A DNA stretch of 6,909 nt, from NCBI GenBank assembly GCA_934661765.1, contig CAKUJT010000121.1, forward strand, positions 1-6,909, in the 5' to 3' direction. A program made the position numbers and the translations under genes. Position 1 is the first letter of the stretch. Each line of letters begins with the position of its first letter. Of the stretch, positions 1 through 5,937 are shown piece after piece. The notes under the pieces were generated by a model. The model searched no databases. It was given only the letters and a program-made list of their open reading frames with translations, and was not told the origin of the DNA. This DNA is from an uncultured Senegalimassilia sp. (GTDB taxonomy: Bacteria; Actinomycetota; Coriobacteriia; Coriobacteriales; Eggerthellaceae).

Positions 1-398
1 TGGCGCTTGGGGGCGAACAGGATGTTGTCGCGGATGGATTTGCGGAACGGCGTGGGCTGCTGGAACACCATGCCGATGGATTTGCGCAGCTCGAACAGGT
101 TCTCCTTGCGGGTGTTGATGTTGCGGCCGTGGTAGAGCACCTCGCCGCCGATCTTGCACTTGGGGATCTCGCGGTTCATAAGGTTGAGGCAGCGCAGAAA
201 CGTCGACTTGCCGCAACCGGACGGGCCGATCAGCGCCGTCACCTGCCCCGCCGCGAAGTCGAGCGACGTGGGATGCAGGGCCTCGTTGTTTCCATAGCAA
301 ACGGTCAGATCGCGCGTGCTCAGAAGCGTCCCACCGTCGGGCCGACCACTGCCCGCCTGGGGCGCACAAGCGCCTACCATTTCGTTTTCCCTGCTCAT
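1..398 (-). CDS. pstB: PstB, phosphate ABC transporter ATP-binding protein (N-terminal part, runs off the window)
   Basis: This is the ATPase of the Pst high-affinity phosphate importer; it drives phosphate uptake from the cytoplasmic face of PstA/PstC. The first 132 residues are present. They show a Walker A motif, GPSGCGKST, at about residues 58-66, followed by the PstB-typical FLRCLNLMN. The Q-loop is VFQQPTPF, starting near residue 111. The signature motif and Walker B lie beyond the edge. The start chosen is the ATG at 398, which overlaps the pstA stop as ATGA and has a strong AAAGGAGG Shine-Dalgarno (410-417) 11 bases upstream. An in-frame ATG six codons later (380) is less favoured because it lies further from that site. 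The N-terminal extension of about 30 residues before the first ATPase strand is poorly conserved in character. Identity is very secure from motif and operon context. Confidence 0.95.
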   Translation of the reverse strand, partial: MSRENEMVGACAPQAGSGRPDGGTLLSTRDLTVCYGNNEALHPTSLDFAAGQVTALIGPSGCGKSTFLRCLNLMNREIPKCKIGGEVLYHGRNINTRKENLFELRKSIGMVFQQPTPFRKSIRDNILFAPKR

Positions 399-1312
399 TC
401 GCTGGTCAGCCTCCTTTCCAGATACTTGCCGATCACGCGTGCCAGGATGTTGAACGCCAGGATGCACACCATGAGCACCGCCGCGGTGCCGTTGGAGATG
501 GCCGTCAGGTCGGGCACAACGCCCTCGCTGTTGATCTTCCAAATATGCACCGCCAGGGTCTCGGCCGGGCGGAACACGTTCCACGGGCACGATGGGCTGG
601 AGAAGTCCAGGCACGTGAAGTCGAGCACCGGGGCGGACTGGCCCGCCGTGAAGATCAGCGCCGCGGCCTCGCCGAACACGCGGCCCGCGGAGAGCACCAC
701 GCCGGTGACGATGGCGGGCATGGCGGCGGGAAGCAGCACGTGGATGGTGGTCTCCCAACGCGTCAGACCCATCGCAAGGCCCGCATCGCGCTGGCTGCGC
801 GGCACGTCCTCGAGCGCCTGCTGGATGACGCGCACCAGAATGGGGATGTTGAACATGGTCAGCGCCACCGCGCCGGCGATGATGGAGAATCCCCAGCCCA
901 TGTACAGCACGAAGAACAGGAAGCCGAACAGGCCCACGACCACCGACGGCAAGCTGGACAACGTCTCGATAGCGGTCTTCGCCACCGCCGTGGCGGCGTT
1001 ATCGGGCGCATACTGCGACAGGAAGATGGCCGCGCCCAGGGATAGCGGCACGCTGATGAGCAGCGTGAGGATCAGCAGGTAGAAGCTGTTGAACAGCTCG
1101 GGACCGATGCCGCCGCCTTCCTTGAACTGCTGGGGCTTGCCGGTGAGGAAGTTCAGGTCGAACAGCTTCGGCGCGCCCGCCACCAAGACGTAGATCACGA
1201 TGGCCGCGAGCATAAGCATGACGAAGGCGGCGATACCCACCAGCACGCCGGTGGCGATGCGGTCCTGCCGGTTGATGCGGCGCACGTGCGCCGACATATC
1301 GAAGTTAGCCAC
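395..1312 (-). CDS. pstA: PstA, phosphate ABC transporter permease
   Basis: This is one of the two membrane subunits forming the phosphate channel of PstSCAB. The 305 residues fit the usual PstA length. Six hydrophobic segments are visible, at about 21-44, 76-98, 121-140, 142-162, 195-222 and 272-292. The cytoplasmic EAA loop that docks with PstB lies at about 170-195 (AGLAMGLTRWETT, then LLPAAMPAI). The likely start is a GTG at 1312 that overlaps the last codons and stop of pstC; an ATG five codons later (1297) is possible but has a weaker ribosome site. The gene overlaps both pstC and pstB, so translational coupling through the operon is likely. A short cysteine-containing insert (CLDFSSPSC, about 234-242) lies in the loop before the last membrane segment; its role is unknown. 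Confidence 0.95.
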   Translation of the reverse strand: MANFDMSAHVRRINRQDRIATGVLVGIAAFVMLMLAAIVIYVLVAGAPKLFDLNFLTGKPQQFKEGGGIGPELFNSFYLLILTLLISVPLSLGAAIFLSQYAPDNAATAVAKTAIETLSSLPSVVVGLFGFLFFVLYMGWGFSIIAGAVALTMFNIPILVRVIQQALEDVPRSQRDAGLAMGLTRWETTIHVLLPAAMPAIVTGVVLSAGRVFGEAAALIFTAGQSAPVLDFTCLDFSSPSCPWNVFRPAETLAVHIWKINSEGVVPDLTAISNGTAAVLMVCILAFNILARVIGKYLERRLTSE

Positions 1313-2222
1313 GTTTCGCCGCCCCCTTATGCCCGATGAGGTGGATGATCATGATGAACACGAGCGACATGGCTAACAGCAGCAGGGCCAGCGACCACAG
1401 AACGTCGTTGTAGACCGTGCCCATGGCCTCGTTGCCCATGCCCATGGTCAACACGCTGGTCAGCGTGGAAGCGGGCGTGAACAGGCCGGAGGGCATCTGG
1501 ATGGCGTTGCCGATGACCATCTGCACCGCCAGGGCCTCGCCGAAGGCGCGCGTCATGCCCAGGATCACCGCCGTCATCAGCGACGGAGCCGCGCTTTTGA
1601 GCACCACGTTCCAGATGGTCTGCCAGCGCGTGCAGCCCAGCGCGTAGCTGCCCTCGCGATACTCGTGCGGCACGGCGGCCAGCGCATCGATGGACAGGCT
1701 GGTGATGGTCGGCAAGACCATGATGGCCAGCACCACGGCGCTCGAGAAGATGCCGAAGCCGGTGATGGTCTGCCCCATGGCGCCCGCCGCATCGCGCACC
1801 CAGGCCACGATGATCGTCAAGCCGATAAGGCCGTAGACCACCGACGGGATGCCCACCAAAAGCTCCAGGAGCGGCTGGAACACGCGGCGCCCGAAGCGCG
1901 GGGCCACCTCCACCACGAAGATGGCGCTGCCGAACGCGATGGGCAGCGCGAACAACGTGGACAGCAGCGTGACGGAGAACGAGCCCGCGATCATGGGAAG
2001 CGCGCCCACCGTGGGCATGCCGTTCGCGTCCTCCTGGTGCGGGTTCCACGTGGTTCCCGTCAAAAACGAACCGAGGTCGATCCCGTCGGCGGTAAACGTT
2101 GCGATACCGCGTCCGGCGACCATGGCGACAAGCGTGACGACAAGAAGCGCCACGAGCGCGATGCACGCGCCCGTGACGCCCTGACCGACCCGCTCGACGC
2201 GTGCTTTCGCCATTAAGGCCAT
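1305..2222 (-). CDS. pstC: PstC, phosphate ABC transporter permease
   Basis: This is the partner permease to PstA in the phosphate importer. The 305 residues show six hydrophobic segments, at about 18-38, 78-102, 119-141, 157-175, 209-236 and 274-295. The PstC-like EAA loop at about 180-210 reads ALAAVPHEYREGSYALGCTR followed by WQTIWNVVLKSA. PESVVYGL-type family sequence appears as GIPSVVYGLIGL near residue 124. The ATG at 2222 is preceded by GAAAGGAG about 10 bases upstream. A second ATG three codons in (2213) is also possible. Only about 50 bases without an obvious terminator separate it from pstS, so the two are probably co-transcribed. The stop codon lies inside the start of pstA. Confidence 0.95.
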   Translation of the reverse strand: MALMAKARVERVGQGVTGACIALVALLVVTLVAMVAGRGIATFTADGIDLGSFLTGTTWNPHQEDANGMPTVGALPMIAGSFSVTLLSTLFALPIAFGSAIFVVEVAPRFGRRVFQPLLELLVGIPSVVYGLIGLTIIVAWVRDAAGAMGQTITGFGIFSSAVVLAIMVLPTITSLSIDALAAVPHEYREGSYALGCTRWQTIWNVVLKSAAPSLMTAVILGMTRAFGEALAVQMVIGNAIQMPSGLFTPASTLTSVLTMGMGNEAMGTVYNDVLWSLALLLLAMSLVFIMIIHLIGHKGAAKRG

Positions 2223-2273
2223 ATGCGCGCGTCTCCTTTCGAAACTAGTTGACTCGATGCGGGTATGGCGAAC

Positions 2274-3218
2274 CTACTTGTTGGAAACCTTGCCGGAAGC
2301 GTCCTTCTCCACCTTCATGCCGGACATGGGGATGTAGCCCTGCTGCTCCACCAGGCCGCCCTGCACCTCTTCGCCCATCATGTACTCGAGGAACGCCTTG
2401 GTTGCCTCGTCGGGGTCGGCAGCGGTGTACATGTGCTCGTAGGACCAGATCTTCCAGGAGTTGTCCTCGACGTTTTGCGCGTCCGGCTCCACGCCGTCGA
2501 CCTTGAGGGCCTTGAAGCTGCTGTCGAAGTAGGAGAAGGCCACATAGGAGATGGCGCCGGGGGTGCTGGCGACCATCTTGGCGGCAGTGCCCGAGGAATC
2601 CTGCTCCTGCGGCTTGAAGGAATCGGGCACCTTCGTACCGGCCAGGACGACGTCCTCGAACGTGGCGCGCGTGCCGGAGCCGGAAGCGCGGTTGATGACG
2701 GTGATCGGGGCGTCAGCGCCGCCGACCTCGCTCCAGTTCGTGATCTCGCCCGTGAAAATCTTCTTCAGGTCCTCGAGCTTGATGTCGTCGATGGTGACGT
2801 CGGCGTTGACGATCGGGCCCATGCCGACGATGCACACCTTGTTGTCGGCGATCTTGGAGATGTCGGAGGAATCCTTCAGCTTGGACTCGGCGAACACGTC
2901 GGAGTTGCCGATCTGAACCGCGCCCTGCGCGATCTGCGTGACGCCCTGGCCGGAACCGCCGCCCTGGACGGTGATCTGGACGCCGGGGTTCTCCTCCATG
3001 AACTGCTCCGCGGCCGCCTCGCACAGCGGTTGCAGCGCGGTGGAGCCTACCGCCGTGATGGTGCCGGAAAGCGCCTTCTTGCCGGAGGCGGCGTTACCGG
3101 ATTCGGCGGAGCCGCCGTTGGAACCCGAGCAACCTGCCAGGCCGAAACCGGCAACGGCCAACGCGGACATGCCAGCGATGCCGATGAAGCTGCGGCGGCT
3201 GATGTAAGAACCCTGCAT
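2274..3218 (-). CDS. pstS: PstS, periplasmic-type phosphate-binding lipoprotein
   Basis: This is the substrate-binding protein that captures phosphate outside the membrane and delivers it to PstCA. The 314-residue product begins with a twin-arginine motif, SRRSFIG (residues 7-13), a hydrophobic stretch, and a lipobox LAGC with the lipidated cysteine at 30. It is therefore probably a Tat-exported lipoprotein anchored to the outer face of the membrane. A low-complexity Ser/Gly linker follows. Family motifs are AVGSTALQPL (56-65), VQGGGSGQGV (84-93), GNSDVF (104-109), IFTGEITNW (154-162) and the phosphate-contacting NRASGSGTR (176-184). The ATG at 3218 has GAAGGGAG about 10 bases upstream and places the signal correctly. 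The open frame continues upstream to 3422, but that extension would bury the signal and is rejected. As first gene of the operon it is normally the most strongly induced under phosphate limitation. Confidence 0.97.
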   Translation of the reverse strand: MQGSYISRRSFIGIAGMSALAVAGFGLAGCSGSNGGSAESGNAASGKKALSGTITAVGSTALQPLCEAAAEQFMEENPGVQITVQGGGSGQGVTQIAQGAVQIGNSDVFAESKLKDSSDISKIADNKVCIVGMGPIVNADVTIDDIKLEDLKKIFTGEITNWSEVGGADAPITVINRASGSGTRATFEDVVLAGTKVPDSFKPQEQDSSGTAAKMVASTPGAISYVAFSYFDSSFKALKVDGVEPDAQNVEDNSWKIWSYEHMYTAADPDEATKAFLEYMMGEEVQGGLVEQQGYIPMSGMKVEKDASGKVSNK

Positions 3219-3318
3219 AGTACGTGTACTCCCTTCGGATGTCTTCTCATGCAAAACGAACTTGCAGGTGAGGATGGTACGCGCACCATCGGCCAGCGCA
3301 CGGCCGCAAGCACAGTCC
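3219..3318 (-). promoter_or_regulatory. pstS untranslated leader
   Basis: This is the stretch between the candidate Pho-type boxes and the pstS start. It contains an inverted repeat, GATGGT-N6-ACCATC (3273-3290), and a small palindrome, AGTAC-N2-GTACT (3219-3230), that sits between the Shine-Dalgarno and the ATG. No convincing -10 element is visible; TACCAT (minus strand, 3274-3279) is the best but weak. The inverted repeat could be an operator or an mRNA hairpin; the sequence alone does not decide. Confidence 0.35.
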
Positions 3319-3379
3319 ATGACCGAAGCGTGACAGGGTTTTACGTGCGGCTTACAAGCCGGGCCGGAGCGCTTTACAA
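3319..3379 (-). promoter_or_regulatory. Candidate Pho-type response-regulator boxes upstream of pstS
   Basis: On the plus strand, short elements begin every 11 bases: ATGACCG (3319), GTGACAG (3330), TTACGTG (3341), TTACAAG (3352) and TTACAAA (3374). Only the 3363 register is unoccupied. Read on the pst coding strand, the first two give CTGTCAC-N4-CGGTCAT, close to the CTGTCAT-type direct repeat of the enterobacterial Pho box. TTACAA at 11-bp spacing recalls the Bacillus PhoP box. The position, 100-160 bases upstream of pstS, fits phosphate control. An alternative is that the two TTGTAA hexamers (minus strand) are part of the core promoter rather than operator sites. Confidence 0.5.
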
Positions 3380-3568
3380 AGCGCTTGTTTCGCGGCGAAC
3401 GCTTTACCCTCGCCTGTCGCACGAAAAGGCGAAGCGACGGGCGTTTTGCGAAACCCGCACGCCCACAGGCGAAACGAGGGCGGACGTCAGGACCAGCCAG
3501 AACATACGAGGCGAAAAGACGGCGCCGTCACCGCCGAGACGAACGAGCGCAGCCCCTTCAAAGCGCGG

Positions 3569-3611
3569 AAAAACCGAGGGCCCCGGAAGCATCCGCCTCC
3601 GGGGCCCTCGG
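3569..3611 (-). terminator. Intrinsic terminator after mscS
   Basis: A perfect 14-bp stem (3574-3587 with 3598-3611; arm CCGAGGGCCCCGGA) has a 10-base loop. It is followed on the minus strand by five T residues (3573-3569). It lies just past the mscS stop and insulates mscS from the pst operon downstream. There is no T run on the other strand, so it is unidirectional. Confidence 0.93.
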
Positions 3612-3633
3612 CCCGCTCATATGCGATTTGCGT

Positions 3634-4398
3634 CTATTGCCTGGTCAACGGCGCGATGGCGCGCAGCACGGCATCCTTCGCCGCCGTGGCGTCATCGCCG
3701 CTAGCCATGGTGAAGATGAGCGACCCGGCGAAACCGACGTCGACCACCTCGGTGAACCACAGGCGCGGGGCCGCCTCGACCGCGCCCACCCGGCGCGCCG
3801 CGGCAAGCGCCGCCTGCTCGATGCGACCGGCCCTCTCGTCAAGGTCCTCTCCGCCGCCTTCCACCACCAGGGAAAGCGTCACCTTGCCCGTGGGCGGCAG
3901 GTGCACGAGCGACGTCTTGTTGATGATGGAGTTGGGGATGACCACCGTCTCGCCCTTGGAGTTGGTGATGGTGGTATGGCGCCAGTTCACGTCCTTCACA
4001 ACGCCCGAAGCGCCGCCGACCGAGATGTTGTCGCCCGGAAAGACGATACGCAAAAGGCTGACCTGCACGCCGCCGATGAGATTGGAGATGGTGTCCTGGA
4101 AGCCTAGCGAGATGGCGATACCGCCGATGCCCAGCGCCGTGATGGCCGCCGACACGTCCACGCCGAAGCACGTGGACAGCACCACCGATCCGCCCACCAC
4201 CCACACGATGGCGCGCCCGATGTTGACGAAGATCGACGACGAAGGCAGATCGTCGGAGTAGTTGAGCACACGGCGCAGGAACTTCGTGAGCAGATGCCCG
4301 ACCACCGCCGTTGCCGTGATGATGACTACGGCGGTTATGAGCGTGCCCAGCCACGCGCTGCCAACCGCCGATATGATGCCGTGCTCGAAATCCTCCAT
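3634..4398 (-). CDS. mscS: MscS-family small-conductance mechanosensitive channel
   Basis: This is a membrane channel that opens under membrane tension to release solutes during hypo-osmotic shock. The 254 residues show three hydrophobic segments, at about 16-38, 56-78 and 82-111. The third is the glycine/alanine-rich pore helix (ALGIGGIAISLGFQDTISN, 88-106), the hallmark of MscS. The beta domain follows with FPGDNISVGG (120-129), GVVKDVNWRHT (132-142) and the conserved IPNSIINK (154-161). A short alpha/beta C-terminal domain ends the protein. It is slightly shorter than the 286-residue E. coli protein but complete for the compact members of the family. The ATG at 4398 has AAGGGG about 10 bases upstream. 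It is flanked by hairpins on both sides and is probably its own transcription unit, or a weak read-through product from the genes upstream. The symbol denotes the family; an orthology claim to E. coli mscS is not intended. Confidence 0.93.
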   Translation of the reverse strand: MEDFEHGIISAVGSAWLGTLITAVVIITATAVVGHLLTKFLRRVLNYSDDLPSSSIFVNIGRAIVWVVGGSVVLSTCFGVDVSAAITALGIGGIAISLGFQDTISNLIGGVQVSLLRIVFPGDNISVGGASGVVKDVNWRHTTITNSKGETVVIPNSIINKTSLVHLPPTGKVTLSLVVEGGGEDLDERAGRIEQAALAAARRVGAVEAAPRLWFTEVVDVGFAGSLIFTMASGDDATAAKDAVLRAIAPLTRQ

Positions 4399-4441
4399 AT
4401 AAGGAAAGCCCCTTCCGCGGGATAACCCGCTTCAAACCACA

Positions 4442-4469
4442 GGGCCGCGCCCGAGACGGGACGCGGCCC
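4442..4469 (-). terminator. GC-rich hairpin between the 88-residue gene and mscS, probable weak terminator
   Basis: GGGCCGCG (4442-4449) pairs with CGCGGCCC (4462-4469), and the stem continues inward as CCCG-AGA-CGGG with one bulged A. The result is a nearly continuous 12-bp stem with a three-base loop. It sits 11 bases after the stop of the 88-residue gene. The sequence after it on the minus strand (TGTGGTTTG) has no proper T run, so termination may be partial or factor-dependent. Confidence 0.5.
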
Positions 4470-4480
4470 CGCAAGAACCG

Positions 4481-4747
4481 TTATTCCACCGTGCCGTACA
4501 CCTGGCCCCAGGCGTGTCCGCCGATAGCCGAGTTCAGCTGATCGCACAGACGCTGGCGCGTGTAGGTGCCCGGCGGTAACAAGGCGATAATCTCGTCGAG
4601 GTCGTCGGGCAGATCGAACGACTCGGCCGTGACGACCACGTCAAGTCGCCGCACGAACTTCCCGCCGTCGGCGAACACCGAATCGACGACGCGCTGCAGC
4701 TGGCCGTAATGCTCGCTGCGGCGCGTGTTCGTCGCAAGCTTCGCCAT
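4481..4747 (-). CDS. Conserved-looking hypothetical protein, 88 residues
   Basis: I do not recognise this protein. It starts with ATG at 4747, five bases after the stop of the upstream methyltransferase-like gene, so the two are almost certainly one transcript with coupled translation. The Shine-Dalgarno is a modest GGGGG run lying within the end of the upstream gene. The product is small and soluble-looking with no membrane segment or signal. A basic N-terminus (MAKLATNTRR) and an amphipathic helix (about 12-28) lead to a beta-like strand, RLDVVVTAESFDLP (34-47). An acidic helix with DDLDEIIALLPPG (48-60) and a helix TRQRLCDQLNSAI (63-75) precede a final HAWGQVYGTVE. The single Cys (68) gives no metal motif. 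The frame stays open upstream to 5194, but that part is the antisense-free shadow of the neighbouring gene in another frame and is not included. Confidence 0.75.
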   Translation of the reverse strand: MAKLATNTRRSEHYGQLQRVVDSVFADGGKFVRRLDVVVTAESFDLPDDLDEIIALLPPGTYTRQRLCDQLNSAIGGHAWGQVYGTVE

Positions 4748-4752
4748 AGCGG

Positions 4753-5652
4753 CTACGCCCCCACGTCGGGTCGATGCGCATCGAGGCCTTCCGTCGCCGC
4801 GACCAGGGCACCGGCATAGGCGGGCGTGGCCTGGCCGGTTGCGCGCAGGAACTGCGCGCCGGCCGCCCGAAGGTGCTGGGCCGCCTCCATCATGACGTCG
4901 GGGCGATGATACGGGTTTTCCGGCGTTGCCTGGCGCTGACGGGGGTTGTGCTCCACGACGTCGAGCTGCGCGAGCACGGGCAGGGGCAGCTTCGCCGCCT
5001 GCCGCGCAAGCTCGCAGGCGCGCTCGACGGGGGCCTGCGTGCAAAAGCCCGCCACGCTCGCCTCGAACTCGGCCATCACGTCGAGCGCCTCGTCGAAGCC
5101 GTGGCGACCATCTGCCAGCATGCCGTCGGCGCCCACGTTCACGGAAGCGAACACGGGCAGGCCGCTGACCTGGCGCAGGCCCATGAGCGCGCACTTCAGG
5201 TCGCTTGGGTTGGTAAACCCGTTCAAGAAGAAGCCGTCAAGGGAAAGCCCCTCGAAGGCGCGCGCCGCACGGGCGTACTGGTCGCGGTTCTCGTTGAGCG
5301 ACGCCTTGCTGGACGCATCGAGCGGCAGACCGCACGGCCCAAGCTCCACCAGCACATGCTGGGGGCGCAGCTTCGCGGCGCACGCGACGGCGGCGCGGGC
5401 AAGCTCGGGCAGGCGCTCGGCCATGCCCCGATGAGCCAGGCGCGCCGGGGTCATGCCGGACGTTTCGGTGACAAGGCACTGCACGCCCGCCATGAGGTTC
5501 AGGCGAAGGGCGTCCTCGACGGCCTCCGGCTCCATAAGCGTGGCATATTCCACATCGCCGTCGAACTCGAACCCTTGGCGCGCGAGCACGGGGGCGACGG
5601 GGCTGGACAGCGCGAGCATATCGCGGTGGAACCGCAACTGGATATCAGGCAT
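4753..5652 (-). CDS. Homocysteine S-methyltransferase-family protein with altered zinc site
   Basis: This 299-residue protein has the S-methyl-transferase (BHMT/MetH N-terminal) barrel pattern. MEPEAVEDALRLNLMAGVQ (40-58) then CLVTETSGMTP matches the family segment PEvv..h..Y..AGaD...TNTFG. LVELGPCGLPL (101-111) matches the SIGP block. GFFLNGFTNPSDLKCALMGL (140-159) replaces the usual ETF/ETM block. GLPVFASVNV (164-173) and VAGFCTQAPVE (200-210) follow, the latter aligning Cys204 with the first zinc ligand in GxNC. The last block, GAQFLRATGQATP (265-277), aligns with the family GGCCGTTP, so both of the paired zinc cysteines are missing. Ordinary homocysteine methylation is therefore doubtful; the substrate is unknown. 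The ATG at 5652 has AAAGGA about 7 bases upstream. It is co-transcribed with the 88-residue gene. An extended start at 5772 is possible but adds a non-homologous tail. Confidence 0.8.
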   Translation of the reverse strand: MPDIQLRFHRDMLALSSPVAPVLARQGFEFDGDVEYATLMEPEAVEDALRLNLMAGVQCLVTETSGMTPARLAHRGMAERLPELARAAVACAAKLRPQHVLVELGPCGLPLDASSKASLNENRDQYARAARAFEGLSLDGFFLNGFTNPSDLKCALMGLRQVSGLPVFASVNVGADGMLADGRHGFDEALDVMAEFEASVAGFCTQAPVERACELARQAAKLPLPVLAQLDVVEHNPRQRQATPENPYHRPDVMMEAAQHLRAAGAQFLRATGQATPAYAGALVAATEGLDAHRPDVGA

Positions 5653-5686
5653 GGATGTTTCCTTTCGACCCGAACATGATACCAAA

Positions 5687-5700
5687 GGCCCCAAGGGGCC
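5687..5700 (-). promoter_or_regulatory. Palindrome in the leader of the methyltransferase-like gene
   Basis: GGCCCC-AA-GGGGCC is a perfect 6-bp-arm inverted repeat about 35 bases upstream of the start codon. In the RNA the GGGGCC arm could instead pair with a second GCCCC just upstream (around 5708-5712). The leader could therefore form two alternative hairpins. There is no T run of note after it (TTTGG), so a terminator is unlikely; an operator or RNA structure remains possible. Confidence 0.3.
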
Positions 5701-5798
5701 AGGCAAAGGGGCATCGCAGGCACACAAGCGCGCCCCACAAGCCCGCTTCACAAGGTTACGGGAAGAGAACATTGGCTCTCATCAGGGGAAATAATGGA

Positions 5799-5828
5799 AT
5801 TACCACCCTGTTCCCGCCTGCTTGGCAA
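5799..5828 (-). promoter_or_regulatory. Possible promoter for the methyltransferase-like gene
   Basis: On the minus strand TTGCCA (5828-5823, five of six bases of the -35 consensus) is followed after 18 bases by GGTAAT (5804-5799, four of six of the -10). It would give a leader of about 140 bases. The TTCAC repeats at 5843-5883 lie a little upstream of it, so they could act on this promoter as well as on the plus-strand one. Weak call. Confidence 0.3.
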
Positions 5829-5842
5829 CGGGAAGGTAACGG

Positions 5843-5883
5843 CGTTTCCTGGGCGTTCACATTCCGTTCACGAGCACATCACC
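5843..5883 (+). promoter_or_regulatory. Tandem 11-bp repeats with TTCAC core, candidate response-regulator box
   Basis: CGTTTCC (5843), CGTTCAC (5854) and CGTTCAC (5865) begin exactly 11 bases apart, and the next register contains ATCACC (TCAC at 5879). Direct repeats of GTTCAC with 11-bp spacing match the actinobacterial PHO-box style described for Streptomyces PhoP. They lie about 43-80 bases upstream of a TATAGT element on the plus strand and upstream of a weak minus-strand promoter. An OmpR/PhoB-family regulator is the likely binder; which one is not decided by sequence. Confidence 0.5.
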
Positions 5884-5925
5884 CCAAAGCCACTCCCCGG
5901 ACACGCCCGCTTCAACATCGGCCGG

Positions 5926-5931
5926 TATAGT
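5926..5931 (+). promoter_or_regulatory. -10-like element TATAGT of candidate sRNA A
   Basis: TATAGT matches five of six bases of the -10 consensus in an otherwise GC-rich region. It predicts a start near 5938, right before the first hairpin of the candidate RNA. No -35 match is present at normal spacing, which would fit an activator-dependent promoter. Confidence 0.45.
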
Positions 5932-5937
5932 AAGCCT

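Noticed and set aside
129..1082. Long plus-strand open frame opposite pstA/pstB
   Set aside because: It is antisense to well-supported pst genes and has no family features; long opposite-strand frames are expected in GC-rich coding DNA.
3219..3422. N-terminal extension of pstS by 68 codons
   Set aside because: It would bury the Tat/lipobox signal and overlap the regulatory array; the ATG at 3218 has a good ribosome site.
2265..3704. Long plus-strand open frame of 479 codons opposite pstS
   Set aside because: Its product is repetitive Gly/Val/Asp/Arg/His-rich sequence mirroring pstS codons, and it runs through the pst control region and the mscS terminator.
4748..5194. Upstream extension of the 88-residue protein
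   Set aside because: The added part is Arg/Ala/Gly-rich, out of frame with and overlapping the methyltransferase-like gene.
5786..5812. T-box riboswitch (GGGTGGTAATTCC on the minus strand)
   Set aside because: The conserved TGGNACC core is broken and no stem I, specifier loop or terminator was found around it.
5880..5900. Cobalamin-riboswitch-like GCCACT upstream of a methyltransferase-type gene
   Set aside because: It is on the wrong strand for the gene and the other conserved blocks of the B12 element are absent.
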